64,000 nt of DNA from Francisella orientalis FNO12 (GCF_001042525.2 NZ_CP011921.2:1488001-1552000), one strand, 5' to 3'. Positions 29,156 to 39,696 are shown, counted from the stretch's first letter. The notes: generated from the letters alone by a model not told the origin. Program-made: numbers and translations.

Positions 29156-30425
29156 ATGAAAAAAATTATTAATTAGTGCTTTAACTCTAAGTGCTATACC
29201 AACCCTAACATTCGCACATAGTGCTCTTTCATATCCGGAAAGTAGACAGATGTACTACATGAATTCCACATCATGGGAAGGAGGAAATGATCCAGTATGT
29301 AAAGCAATTTCCGCAGCAGGAGCACAAGCAGTATGGACAGATTGGTCTGGAGTTGCTCAAGGTGACGCTAATGCTCGATTAAAAAATCCTCAAACAACCA
29401 ATATATTAGGAAGTCATGCAGCAGCAGCTTCTAGCTCAGGAGTATGTAGCGGTGCAAACTCAAAATATAGCATCCTAGATGATGCATCTATTGATTGGCA
29501 AGCTCATGTAACGAAAATAAATATCTAAGATCAAAAGGATATGAAATATACTGTAACAGCACCATATAAAACAGCTTATGATCTTGGGTTTGGTAAGGGA
29601 TATTTAGCTCTATATATTACAGATAAGAGCTGGAAACCAGGTCAAGAGGTTACAAAAGCGAACCTTATTCATCTGTGCACATACGAGCCTAGTGCAGATG
29701 GTAATTCACCTATGCAAACCGGTATTGATGGAAAAATAGAAAGTTTCAAGTGTGAAATACCAAACACTGTATCTAATGGTCCTCATGTAATATACAGCAT
29801 CTGGCAAAGAAGTGACTCAGCAGAAGCATTCTACAGCTGTAGCGACATTGACATCATAAATTCTCAACCAGTTGAAATAAATTGGAATAAATATTTAGAG
29901 ATGACAATGTATGTTTTAAATGTTGGTGACAAAGTACTATTTTCAGCAAACATAGATGGTAAGAGTGTTTCAAAATCTATTGAAATTACAGAAGAAAACA
30001 AAAATGACTGGCAATATGATCTTGCTGAAGAAATTAACAGCTCTTCAGACATTGTTCAAGCAGGTAAATTAAACTCAAAAAATAAAATAGAGCCTCAACA
30101 CAACAATGAAAATATAATCTATATCAACAGCCAAGAAAGTGCCAAAGTAAGGGATATCACTTTCAAGCATGAGGAAGGTCAACAGCCAGAACCTGAGCAT
30201 TACGATTTCGCACATATAGCAGCAATGAATAAATCTAGCAACGTTATCTACGACATCCCATCATTAAAAGTTGGAGATAAGCTTGTATTTAGATTATTTA
30301 ATAATAAAACAAACCTTTTAACTAATGTTAAATCAGGTAATACAGATATTGATAAAATAGCTTTAAAAATAACAGACAAAAACATTGTGATATGCATGCC
30401 TTCACACAGTATAATAAACACCTAG
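29156..30425 (+). pseudogene. AA10-type LPMO / chitin-binding protein, broken
   Basis: From ATG 29156 the frame dies after five codons because of an A7 tract; removing one A gives MKKLLISALTLSAIP, a signal peptide ending TFA just before His, then HSALSYPESR. This matches an AA10 lytic polysaccharide monooxygenase, whose mature N-terminal His binds copper. An in-frame TAA at 29526-29528 interrupts the catalytic domain. After it come ALYITDKSWKPGQ, a CTYEP segment and SIWQRSDSAEAFYSC, the usual AA10 C-terminal core. The second copper His expected in TAPH is Tyr (TAPYKT). A further domain resembling GbpA modules follows. AA10 enzymes oxidatively cleave chitin or cellulose. Confidence 0.75.
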
Positions 30426-30880
30426 CTTTTCATAACTTTCATGATTTATCGAGTCAAATTTCAAAGTTACCAGTTATTGGCAAATTAAACTCTGAAGATA
30501 CGATAATACAATTCTGTGATTTTCAATCGACTAATTGCTTGAAAAACTATAAAATTTTATCTGAAGTTCATAACAGCAATAAAGATATTACTATTTATAT
30601 ACTAACTAATAGCCAAGACAAAACAACAATATCTGAAACTTTATCTAAGAATGGATTTGATAAAAAATATATAAGCACGTACCTACAAAATTTGGAAAAT
30701 ATTAACTCTGCATATAACAATCTAGCAAAAGAGTTGAAAATAGGTCATACTCCATCGGTGTATATAATGAAGACCAACGCAATAAAACTGGATCAAATCC
30801 ATTTCTCTGAGCATGAACAAGTACCAGAGTATATAATTGAAAGAGCGCTTAACTATCTATCAACAAACAAGGATAATTAA
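30392..30880 (+). pseudogene. DsbA/thioredoxin-like domain, probably part of the LPMO locus
   Basis: 162 residues when read from ATG 30392, but without a signal peptide, and overlapping the end of the preceding frame by 34 nt. I therefore suspect that it was the 3' part of that gene or has lost its own start. DTIIQFCDFQSTNCLKNY resembles the active-site strand of DsbA-like proteins (EFFDYQCPYC) with only the second Cys kept in place. NSAYNNLAKELKIGHTPSVYI matches the conserved cis-Pro region of that family. With one cysteine of the CxxC missing it could not act as a normal disulfide oxidase. It lies 2 nt before a copper chaperone gene. Confidence 0.5.
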
Positions 30881-30882
30881 AT

Positions 30883-31332
30883 ATGAAAAAATTATTTTAA
30901 GCATAACTACGATTTTAGCGATTGCATTTTTTGGCTTTAGTAATACGCAAAATACAAAAAATCAATGTAATATAGAATCTAGTGAGCTAAGCATAACTCA
31001 CACAGAAGTAAAAGAGACTAATAGCAACAATACTGCCATAAAAATGCATATCAAAAATAGTGGTGATAAAACTATAGATATAATTGCAGCTTATTCACCT
31101 ATAGACAAACAAACACAACTTCATCACTTCGTAACAATTGGTGATAAGCATGTAATGAAACAAATCAAAAACCATTGAAATATATCCTCACAACAGTGTT
31201 GACATTTCATACCAAGAACTACATGTTATGCTAATTGATCTGAAACAAAAAATTACAAAAGGTGAAAAGATACCTGTAATGTTGATCTTAGAAGATGGCA
31301 GTACACTATCAACAACTGCAATAGTTGATTAA
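30883..31332 (+). pseudogene. PCu(A)C copper chaperone, frameshifted
   Basis: ATG 30883 is followed by an A6 tract and a stop after five codons. With one extra A the frame reads MKKIILSITTILAIAFFGF, a signal peptide, and continues. A second one-base shift near 31169-31172 gives TIEIYPHNSVDISYQELHVM and on to a TAA at 31330-31332. The restored protein has the exact PCu(A)C copper signature H-x10-M-x21-H-x-M (HHF...HVMKQ, then LHVML). Such periplasmic proteins bind Cu(I) and deliver it to copper enzymes, classically cytochrome oxidase. Its place 2 nt behind the LPMO/DsbA-like locus suggests it served the copper-dependent LPMO. Confidence 0.82.
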
Positions 31333-31353
31333 TTCCAATCTCAACATAAATTC

Positions 31354-32010
31354 TTACAATCTCCAATCTATAACATCGAGACTTTTTGAAGTCAAATATT
31401 GATTAGCTTTCACGAAGTAATCACACCCATCAAACCCTCTATATACAGATAATGGTGATGGGTGTGATGACTCCAGAATTAAGTGTTTAGTCGCATCAAT
31501 AAGATTTTTTTTCTTGCGAGCATGTGAACCCCATAGCATAAACACAACATTTGTTTTATTATCAGATATCCTTTGTATTACAGTGTCTGTAAAAATATCC
31601 CATCCAATATCTTTGTGTGAATTAGCCTTATGAGCCTCTACAGTAAGAGTTGTATTTAGGAGAAACACACCTTGTTGAGCCCAAGATGTGAGACAACCAT
31701 GATTAGGAGCTTTAAATTCCGAGATACTTCGCTCTAATTCTTTGTAAATATTACGCAGTGATGGAGGAACCTCAACTCCTGGTTGTACAGAAAAAGCAAG
31801 ACCGTGTGCTTGGTTATAATTATGATAGGGATCTTGCCCTAGAATTACTACTTTTAGATTATCAAACTCAGTATACTTAAAAGCATTAAAAATATCTGCT
31901 TTATTTGGAAATATAATCTTACCAGACTTTGTTTCACTCGCAAGAAACTCCAATATAGCCTTAAAATAGTCCTTTTGCTTTTCATCAGCTAAAACATCTG
32001 ACCAATTCAT
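31354..32010 (-). CDS. ung: Uracil-DNA glycosylase
   Basis: 218 residues, family 1 UDG. The water-activating loop GQDPYHNYNQAHGLAFSV holds the catalytic Asp, LLNTTLTVE is the uracil-recognition stretch, and SSHPSPLSVYRGFDG is the minor-groove loop with catalytic His. The enzyme removes uracil from DNA after cytosine deamination or dUTP incorporation, starting base-excision repair. It converges with the dead copper chaperone gene, 21 nt away. Intact. Confidence 0.97.
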   Translation of the reverse strand: MNWSDVLADEKQKDYFKAILEFLASETKSGKIIFPNKADIFNAFKYTEFDNLKVVILGQDPYHNYNQAHGLAFSVQPGVEVPPSLRNIYKELERSISEFKAPNHGCLTSWAQQGVFLLNTTLTVEAHKANSHKDIGWDIFTDTVIQRISDNKTNVVFMLWGSHARKKKNLIDATKHLILESSHPSPLSVYRGFDGCDYFVKANQYLTSKSLDVIDWRL

Positions 32011-32225
32011 TACTTCCTCCTAGAGTAAACTTGTATTTCATCTATCTAATAAAACAAATTTTACAAATAATATGAATAAGTAGCTATTAGTAATCTAACC
32101 TATTATATTTATTACTCACATTTTCCTTTATAGCCTAAATCAACTTGATAACTCATTTGATATATAATTCAGATCACTAAAACGATATATTATCAAAGCA
32201 TTAAGCAGATATCTAACAAAAGCGC

Positions 32226-33656
32226 CTATGACTTGATAACCTTATTAAGCTTAGGTACTAAAATCAGCATCTACATAGCGCAAATAAATACCACGACACC
32301 TATTATCATAAAATTATTGGTGTAAATATCTAAGCTCTATAAAACTGTTCTTGCGCTATCATTGCTATCTACAGTCATACTACCTAGTATTCCAGCAATT
32401 TTACCGCCTAGCATTGATGCTAAAAACCAAACACCAGTAGCGGTGCCTGAAATACTAATTGGAAATAACTGAGTAATCATTGCTAAACCAATAGCAGCTA
32501 TACAAATCTCTGATGCTGACTGAAGTGCATACGATAGGACTAGCCACCACGATGATGTAAATCCTGCTACAGCGCTAATCTTACTCTCATACAATGTAAA
32601 AAATGCCAAAGAACACAAAAACATTCCAATAGTAAATTTAGTAGCATGTGTACTTGAGCATTTCTTAAAAAGATACATCAACAATGGTGTCAGTAATGAA
32701 ATAAATAATGGATTTAATAACACATAAGAAGAATATGGGATCTCAAATCCAAATAGTGTCCTATCAACATTATGCTTAACAAATAATGCTATCGATGTTA
32801 GCATCTGAAAATATAATGAGAAAAATACCACTGCTTGGATTATCAATACTAATGCTACAAGCATCTTGTTTCTTGCAATCTTTGAATCTTGAGCAAACGC
32901 AATGAAAATAAAATATATAAAACCTAACACTACTACCGAATAAGCAATGATTGAGCTTACCAAATTATTTGAGATAATTAAGCCAAGAATATATGTAAAA
33001 ATAGCCGCAAATATAAATACCAGAGGAATATATTTTTTGCTTGAAGGCTTGTTATCAACCGGACTTGGTACTTTTCTGACAATTGTATAAAAGATTAAGA
33101 AATTAGCCAAACCTATAATCACACCTAGTGAACAAATCATAAAGCCCAACGAATAACTATCATACACCTTAGACAGTACTGGCACTATTAACATCGCTAA
33201 AATAGCACCAACATTAATCGCAAAGTAATACAATGTCATTGCTACATTAATCATCTAACTACCTCTATCAAACATCTTAGAGATTAGTGAGGTTGGATTA
33301 GCTTTAAATAACGCGTTACCAACAATTAGACCAGCTAGACAAAAATATATCGAACTTGCAGTTGCAAACACCAAACCCGCATAAGAAAGAGCAAGCACAA
33401 TAGCTCCAACAATAATAGTCTTACGAGGACTAAGTAACCTATCTCCGACAAATCCACCAATAATTAATAAACCATAAGAAAAAGCTCCATACGATGTAAA
33501 AATAATTGTAGATTTCTCTTCAGAAAAGCCTAATCCATCCGATAAAAAAGCTACCAAGATAGCAAAAACACCACCATAGCCAAAGCGTTCCCAAAATTCT
33601 ATAATCCACACAACCCAGAATGGTGCTGATAATTTTTCTTTATTTATACTCGTCAT
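32226..33656 (-). pseudogene. Proton-dependent oligopeptide transporter (POT/PTR2), three amber stops
   Basis: One continuous frame of 476 codons from ATG 33656 is interrupted by three in-frame TAG codons at 33255-33257, 32337-32339 and 32271-32273. The sequence is otherwise a normal POT family member: EFWERFGYGGVFAIL in the first helix, GGFVGDRLL, LIVGNALFKANPTSL and MTLYYFAINVGA. About twelve membrane helices can be traced across the stops. These carriers import di- and tripeptides with protons. The first stop falls after 133 residues, so no functional transporter is expected. The lack of frameshifts suggests fairly recent inactivation. Confidence 0.92.
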
Positions 33657-33785
33657 ATTTACTTTTGATAACCATATATTACTAATGAAAATATACTAAT
33701 AACATTTCAGTTACAAATAGATTTATAAAATGAGATGGAAAAGTGAATATTTTTTATAAAAATTAGCTAGAAATATAAATTTTAA

Positions 33786-35198
33786 TTATTTTTTCTTCTT
33801 TTGAGGAGGCAAGTCTGTCGCAGTACCTTCAAACACTTCTGTAGCCATCATCAAGCTCTCAGATAAAGTTGGATGAGGATGTACCGTAAGAGCGATATCT
33901 TCAGCATCACATCCCATCTCGATTGCTAGAGCAGCTTCTGAGATAAGCTCTCCAGCATTAGTACCAACGATAGAAGCACCGATAATCTTATGATTCTCAT
34001 CAAATAGAACCTTCGTCATACCTTCTGATCTATCGATACTTAGAGATCTACCACTAGCAGCCCATGGGAATACACCCTTCTCATACTTGATACCTTTTGC
34101 TTTTGCAGAAGTCTCTGTCTCACCAACCCAAGCAACTTCAGGATCAGTATAAGCAACTGAAGGAATCACTAACGGATCAAAACTATGGTTCAGACCAGAA
34201 ATAACTTCAGCAGCTGTTCTTCCCTCTGGTACAGCTTTGTGAGCAAGCATAGGCTGACCAACGATATCTCCAATTGCGAAGATATGTGGTACATTTGTAC
34301 GAAGTTGTTTATCTACAGGGATAAAGCCCCTTTCATCAACTTTAACACCAGCTTTTTCTGCATCAATTAGCTTACCATTTGGCTTACGACCGATAGCCAT
34401 AAGTACTCTATCGAATCTTTCATTCTTAGTAGGATGATCGCCTTCCATAGTTACATAAATACCATCTTCTTTAGCTTCCATAGCTGTTACACCTGTTTTT
34501 AAGCGAACACCATAACGGCTATTTACTTTTTGGTATGCTTTGACTAAATCTTTGTCAACACCATTCATAAGCTGATCAGCAAATTCAACAACAGTAATCT
34601 TAGTACCTAATTCAGAATATACCTGAGCCATCTCAAGACCAATGATACCACCACCTACTACTAGCATAGTCTCTGGGATTTCCTTCATCTCTAGAGCACC
34701 AGTAGAGTCAATGATTCTGTCATCTTTAGGTACAAATGGTAAATTAATTACACTTGATCCCGCTGCAATAATACAGTTATCAAAAGTAATCTTAGTAACT
34801 TTACCATCAGCAGCTTCTACAGCAAGCTCTTTATCAGAAGTAAATTTACCATAACCTTGCACGATTTTTACTTTTCTCATCTGAGCCATGCCTTTTAGAC
34901 CGCTAGTAAGCTTACCAATCACGCCATCTTTATACTTTAAAAGGTTTTCTCTGTTGATTTTAAGACCACCCATCTCGATGATGCCTAGAGATTCTAGATG
35001 ACGCGCTTCATTGATAACTTTAGCAATATGAAGCATAGCCTTAGATGGAATACAACCAACATTCAGACATACACCACCAATTTCAGCATATCTCTCAACC
35101 AAAACTACTTCTAATCCCAAGTCAGCTGCTCTAAAAGCCGCACTATAGCCCCCAGGGCCACTACCTAAAACTACAACTTGCGTTTTAATACCACTCAT
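33786..35198 (-). CDS. lpdA: Dihydrolipoyl dehydrogenase (E3)
   Basis: 470 residues. FAD-binding GSGPGGYSAAFRA, the redox-active disulfide Cys44/Cys49 in GGVCLNVGCIPSK, the NAD-binding GGGIIGLEMAQ, and the C-terminal active-site His in VHPHPTLSES are all present. E3 reoxidises dihydrolipoamide of the pyruvate dehydrogenase complex, and probably of the 2-oxoglutarate complex too. It is the third gene of aceE-aceF-lpdA. The C-terminus ends in a lysine run. Intact. Confidence 0.97.
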   Translation of the reverse strand: MSGIKTQVVVLGSGPGGYSAAFRAADLGLEVVLVERYAEIGGVCLNVGCIPSKAMLHIAKVINEARHLESLGIIEMGGLKINRENLLKYKDGVIGKLTSGLKGMAQMRKVKIVQGYGKFTSDKELAVEAADGKVTKITFDNCIIAAGSSVINLPFVPKDDRIIDSTGALEMKEIPETMLVVGGGIIGLEMAQVYSELGTKITVVEFADQLMNGVDKDLVKAYQKVNSRYGVRLKTGVTAMEAKEDGIYVTMEGDHPTKNERFDRVLMAIGRKPNGKLIDAEKAGVKVDERGFIPVDKQLRTNVPHIFAIGDIVGQPMLAHKAVPEGRTAAEVISGLNHSFDPLVIPSVAYTDPEVAWVGETETSAKAKGIKYEKGVFPWAASGRSLSIDRSEGMTKVLFDENHKIIGASIVGTNAGELISEAALAIEMGCDAEDIALTVHPHPTLSESLMMATEVFEGTATDLPPQKKKK

Positions 35199-35213
35199 TT
35201 TAAAACTCCGTGT

Positions 35214-36788
35214 TTACATTATGATTTCACGTAAATCAGATAAAATCTGACAATATCTAGTTAAGAACTTAGCAGCTAATGCACCATCAATTACTCTGTG
35301 ATCTGCTGACATAGATAGAGGTAGCATAGTTCTAGGTTCAAATTCTTTACCATTCCACACTGGTTTAACAGCAGTCTTAGATACACCCATAATCGCTACT
35401 TCTGGCATATTAATAATTGGTGTAAATGCTGTAGTCCCAAGCACACCTATACTAGAGATAGTAAATGTAGCCCCAGTCATATCTTTGGCACTTAATTTAC
35501 CATCACGCGCTTTACCAGCTAATTCCAGAATATCTTTTGATATTTCAATAATACCTTTTTTGTCAGCATCCTTGATAACTGGAACCATTAGCCCAGCTGG
35601 AGTATCAGCAGCAAAGCCAATATTGTAGTATTTCTTCAATATCAAGTTTTCACCATCATTTGATAGCGAACTATTCATTCTCGGGAACTCTTGAAGTGCT
35701 ACAGCTGCAGCTTTGACCAAGAATGATAACGGCGTAATCTTAACTCCAGTTTTCTCAGAAAATGCTTTTTTAGACTTTCTAAACTCTTCAAGATCAGTAA
35801 CATCTGCATCATCATAGAAAGTAACATGTGGAATTTTAACCCAGTTTCTATGTAGATTTTTTGCACTAATTTTGTTGATACGAGTCAATGGTTGAGTTTC
35901 AATCTCACCAAACTTAGCGAAGTCTACCACTAGATCATCTAGAAGATCTAAACCACTACCACTAGCAGCGACTTTACCAGTCTGAACTTGTGTTACAGCG
36001 TGCTTGATGTAGTTATAACAATCTTCTTTTGTTACACGTCCTTTACGACCTGTAGCTTTAACTTTTCTTAAATCAACATTTAAAATTCTAGCTAGCTTTC
36101 TAACAGCTGGAGAAGCATGAGCTTTTGAATTATCTACGGCATATTCATTAACATTAGTTTGAGTCGCTAAAGCAGATACTGCTGGTTGAGCTTCTTGCTT
36201 AGGAGCTTCTTGCTTTGCTGGCTGACTAGGTGCTGCTATAGGAGCTGTGCCCTTTGTCTTGACCTTAAGAATTAAGCTACCTTGCGAAACTTTATCACCA
36301 ACCTTTGTGATAATCTCAACAACTTCGCCAGCTACAGGAGATGGAACCTCCATACTAGCCTTATCAGTTTCTAACGTAATCAAAGAATCTTCTTCAGCAA
36401 TTGTATCACCGACAGCCACTGATACTTCGATAACATCAACACTATCATAATCACCAATATCCGGAACTTTGACATCTACAACTTCTTCAGTAGCTGACTG
36501 TGCAGGTGCAACTTGCTGTGCTGGCGCTTGTGTAGCTACTGAAGCACTTGCTCCAGTCTCAACTTTTAATATCAAGCTACCTTGCGAAACTTTATCACCA
36601 ACCTTTGTGATAATCTCAACAACTTTTCCAGCAACAGGAGATGGTACTTCCATACTAGCTTTATCTGTTTCTAATGTAATCAAAGAATCTTCTTCAGCGA
36701 TAACATCACCTTCAGCAACATTAACTTCGATCACATCTACACTATCATAATCCCCAATATCAGGAACTTTAACTATCTCTATAGACAT
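35214..36788 (-). CDS. aceF: Pyruvate dehydrogenase E2 (dihydrolipoyl acetyltransferase)
   Basis: 524 residues from ATG 36788, preceded by GAGGAGAT; an upstream in-frame start would add eight residues. Two lipoyl domains carry ETDKASMEVPSP with lipoyl-lysines K43 and K143, exactly 100 residues apart, joined by Ala/Pro/Gln linkers. A peripheral subunit-binding domain (SPAVRKLARILNVDL) follows, then the catalytic domain ending in SADHRVIDGA. E2 transfers acetyl groups from lipoate to CoA and forms the core of the complex. E. coli AceF has three lipoyl domains; two here is a common variant. Confidence 0.96.
   Translation of the reverse strand: MSIEIVKVPDIGDYDSVDVIEVNVAEGDVIAEEDSLITLETDKASMEVPSPVAGKVVEIITKVGDKVSQGSLILKVETGASASVATQAPAQQVAPAQSATEEVVDVKVPDIGDYDSVDVIEVSVAVGDTIAEEDSLITLETDKASMEVPSPVAGEVVEIITKVGDKVSQGSLILKVKTKGTAPIAAPSQPAKQEAPKQEAQPAVSALATQTNVNEYAVDNSKAHASPAVRKLARILNVDLRKVKATGRKGRVTKEDCYNYIKHAVTQVQTGKVAASGSGLDLLDDLVVDFAKFGEIETQPLTRINKISAKNLHRNWVKIPHVTFYDDADVTDLEEFRKSKKAFSEKTGVKITPLSFLVKAAAVALQEFPRMNSSLSNDGENLILKKYYNIGFAADTPAGLMVPVIKDADKKGIIEISKDILELAGKARDGKLSAKDMTGATFTISSIGVLGTTAFTPIINMPEVAIMGVSKTAVKPVWNGKEFEPRTMLPLSMSADHRVIDGALAAKFLTRYCQILSDLREIIM
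36271..36780. repeat. Near-identical 300-bp-spaced repeat encoding the two lipoyl domains
   Basis: Within aceF the two lipoyl-domain coding segments, about 36271-36480 and 36571-36780, are highly similar at DNA level. For example, GCTACCTTGCGAAACTTTAT and the following 30 bases are repeated exactly 300 bp apart. This points to recent duplication or ongoing gene conversion, since silent positions are also conserved. Confidence 0.85.
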
Positions 36789-36805
36789 TAATATCTCCTC
36801 ACCGA

Positions 36806-39484
36806 TTAGCAATATAGCGGAGCTACACGCTCTGGGTCTATATTATATTTCTTAATCGCATCTTTAACTTCGCTAGCCTTGACTTTACCATCTAAATGTA
36901 AAGCATATAATGATGCTACAACTACGTGATATCTATCAACCTCAAAGAAACTTCTTAGAGCTTCACGAGTATCAGATCTACCAAAACCATCAGTACCTAA
37001 GTTAACATAAGTATGCGGAATAAACTCTCTTAGTTGATCTGTATAGAGTTTAATGTAATCAGTAGAAGCAATCACAGGGCCTTGCTCATTCTTCAAGCAT
37101 TTTTCTATGTAGCTTTCTTTTCTCTCAGCATCTGGATGAAGCATATTTTCTCTTGCTACTTTTTTAGCTTCTCTATGAAGCTCATTAGCAGAAGTCATAC
37201 TCCAAACATTTGAAGTAATACCATACTCATCTTTTAGCATCTTAGCAGCAGCCTCAACTTCTCTTAGTATAGAACCTGAACCTAATAATTGCACATGTTT
37301 GTCAGCTGGTTTAGTATCTTCAAGCTTATATAGACCTTTGATAATACCTTCTTCACAACCCTCTGGCATAGCTCTATGAGAATAATTCTCGTTCATTACA
37401 GTGATATAGTAATATACATGCTCACCTTTAACATACATTCTATTCATACCTTCGCCAAGAATTACAGCTAACTCATAAGCATAAGTAGGATCATAAGAAA
37501 TACAGTTAGGAATTAGACCAGCTTGAATATGGCTATGACCATCTTCGTGCTGTAGACCTTCACCATTTAAAGTTGTACGACCAGAAGTACCACCGATTAC
37601 AAAACCTTTTGCCATAGAGTCACCCGCAGCCCATGCAAGATCACCAAATCTTTGGAAACCGAACATAGAGTAGTAAATCATGAAAGGAATCATCGGCACT
37701 TTATGCACACTATAAGATGTAGCAGCAGCTATCCATGAACAGAATCCGCCTTGCTCATTGATACCTTCTTGTAAAATCTGACCATCTTTAGCTTCTTTGT
37801 AGAACATTACTTGTTCTTTATCTTCAGGTACATACTGCTGACCCTTAGGATTATAAATACCTAACTGTCTGAATAGACCTTCCATACCAAAAGTACGCGA
37901 TTCATCAACCGTGATTGGTACAATATGCTTACCTAATTTCTTATCTTTTGCTAAGTGAGATAGTATTCTTACAAAAGCTGTAGTAGTAGAGAACTCTCTA
38001 TCACCACTATCTTCTAATAAGTTTTTTGCAAACTCTTGATAAGTTGGAATAGCTAATAGCTCTTTATTCTCTAATCTTGCTGGAATATAGCCACCTAAAG
38101 CTGCTCTTTTCGCATGAAGATACTTCATCTCAGCAGAATCTTCAGGTAAAGAAACCAATTTATAATTTTCGATATCTTCTTTTGTAGCAGGAACATTAAA
38201 TCTATTTTTGATATGCTCAAGAGCATCTGTATCAAGTTTTTTGACGTTGTGTGCAATATTCTTAGATTCACCCCACTCACCTAAACCATAACCTTTAACA
38301 GTCATGGGTAGGATAAGTGTTGGTTTACCATTTGCTTGCTCAATAGCCTTCTTATATGCAGCATAAATCTTGATTGGATCATGACCACCACGACGTAATG
38401 CTTGGATATCTTCGTCTGTCATATCTTTAGCTAACGCTTCAAGATCTTCATCACCACTAAATACTACTCTACGACACTCAGCACCACCGTGGGCTTTGAT
38501 AGTATGGAATTGACCATCATTTAGTTCACTTAATCTTTGAGCAAGCTTTTTGCCGCCTTTTTGATCTTGTAGTAATCTATCCCAATCACTACTCCATAAA
38601 ACTTTGATAACATTCCAGCCAGCACCAGCAAATACATCTGCCAACTCTTCAACAATATTACCATTACCGTTTACAAGGCCATCTAGCCTTTGTAGATTAC
38701 AATTAACTACAAATATAAGGTTATCTAAACCTTCACGACCTGCCCTAGTAATAGAACCAATGGATTCCGGCTCATCCATCTCACCATCACCACAGAATGC
38801 CCATACACGACGATCAGAAGTCTCAACTAATCCTCTAGCTTGAAGATACTTCATAAATCTAGCCTGATAGATAGCTTGAAGTGGACCTAAGCCCATAGAT
38901 ACAGTTGGGAACTGCCAATATGTAGGCTGTAAATACGGATGAGGATAAGAAGAAACAGCATTTTCTCTATCAAAAGCTTGTCTTCTAAAATTCTCTAATT
39001 GCTGTTTTGTTATTCTACCCTCTAGGTATGAACGAGCATATACGATTGGAGAAAGGTGTCCTTGGTAGAAAATCAAATCACCCGCTTGATTCTCATTTGG
39101 AGCTTTCCAGAAATGGTTAAAGCCAACTTCATATAGAGTCATAGCACCAGCACCAGTACCAATATGACCTCCAATAGAGCCTTCTCTTTTGTTAGCTGAT
39201 GCTACTATTACCGCTGAATTCCATCTATTTATGGCTTCGATTCTTTGCTCAATTTCCATATCACCAGGATAACTTGGCTGTTCAGAAACATCTATAGAAT
39301 TTATATATCTTTTAACTTTTGCTGTTGAGTAAGCATTCTCTATACCAAGTTCAGCACCTTTACTAAGCAACTGTTCAAATAAAAACTTAGCTCTATCAGC
39401 ACCTTCTCTTTTAATGACATCTTCAAAAGCCTCAAGCCACTCTTGGGTTTCTAAAACATCAATATCTTTAGTGAAATCCGACAT
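36806..39484 (-). CDS. aceE: Pyruvate dehydrogenase E1 component
   Basis: 892 residues, a homodimeric-type E1. The thiamine diphosphate/Mg motif is GDGEMDEPESIG with ...VVNCNLQRLDG; the substrate region GGHIGTGAGAMTLYEVGFNHF and EQGGFCSWIAAATSYSVHKV fit the family. E1 decarboxylates pyruvate and acetylates lipoyl-E2. It starts the aceE-aceF-lpdA operon; the aceF start lies 17 nt after its stop. No pdhR regulator gene sits upstream, unlike in E. coli. Confidence 0.97.
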   Translation of the reverse strand: MSDFTKDIDVLETQEWLEAFEDVIKREGADRAKFLFEQLLSKGAELGIENAYSTAKVKRYINSIDVSEQPSYPGDMEIEQRIEAINRWNSAVIVASANKREGSIGGHIGTGAGAMTLYEVGFNHFWKAPNENQAGDLIFYQGHLSPIVYARSYLEGRITKQQLENFRRQAFDRENAVSSYPHPYLQPTYWQFPTVSMGLGPLQAIYQARFMKYLQARGLVETSDRRVWAFCGDGEMDEPESIGSITRAGREGLDNLIFVVNCNLQRLDGLVNGNGNIVEELADVFAGAGWNVIKVLWSSDWDRLLQDQKGGKKLAQRLSELNDGQFHTIKAHGGAECRRVVFSGDEDLEALAKDMTDEDIQALRRGGHDPIKIYAAYKKAIEQANGKPTLILPMTVKGYGLGEWGESKNIAHNVKKLDTDALEHIKNRFNVPATKEDIENYKLVSLPEDSAEMKYLHAKRAALGGYIPARLENKELLAIPTYQEFAKNLLEDSGDREFSTTTAFVRILSHLAKDKKLGKHIVPITVDESRTFGMEGLFRQLGIYNPKGQQYVPEDKEQVMFYKEAKDGQILQEGINEQGGFCSWIAAATSYSVHKVPMIPFMIYYSMFGFQRFGDLAWAAGDSMAKGFVIGGTSGRTTLNGEGLQHEDGHSHIQAGLIPNCISYDPTYAYELAVILGEGMNRMYVKGEHVYYYITVMNENYSHRAMPEGCEEGIIKGLYKLEDTKPADKHVQLLGSGSILREVEAAAKMLKDEYGITSNVWSMTSANELHREAKKVARENMLHPDAERKESYIEKCLKNEQGPVIASTDYIKLYTDQLREFIPHTYVNLGTDGFGRSDTREALRSFFEVDRYHVVVASLYALHLDGKVKASEVKDAIKKYNIDPERVAPLYC

Positions 39485-39696
39485 CCTTTATCCTCCGAAT
39501 TAATCGAATATTAACGAAATTAAAACTTAACCACTCGATTATAAGTCAATCTATAAATAACATCAACTATATAACAAATCAGTTGATAGTTTAATCATAA
39601 CTAATTCAAGTTATAGCTCAAATATTTTTTGTTTCTTAGTTAGACTAAAATGAATTTATATAAATCAGTTTACTAAATATTTCTATGGCTGAAACT

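Noticed and set aside
36247-36750. Plus-strand open frames opposite aceF
   Set aside because: They are antisense shadows of the repeated lipoyl domains and mirror each other for that reason.
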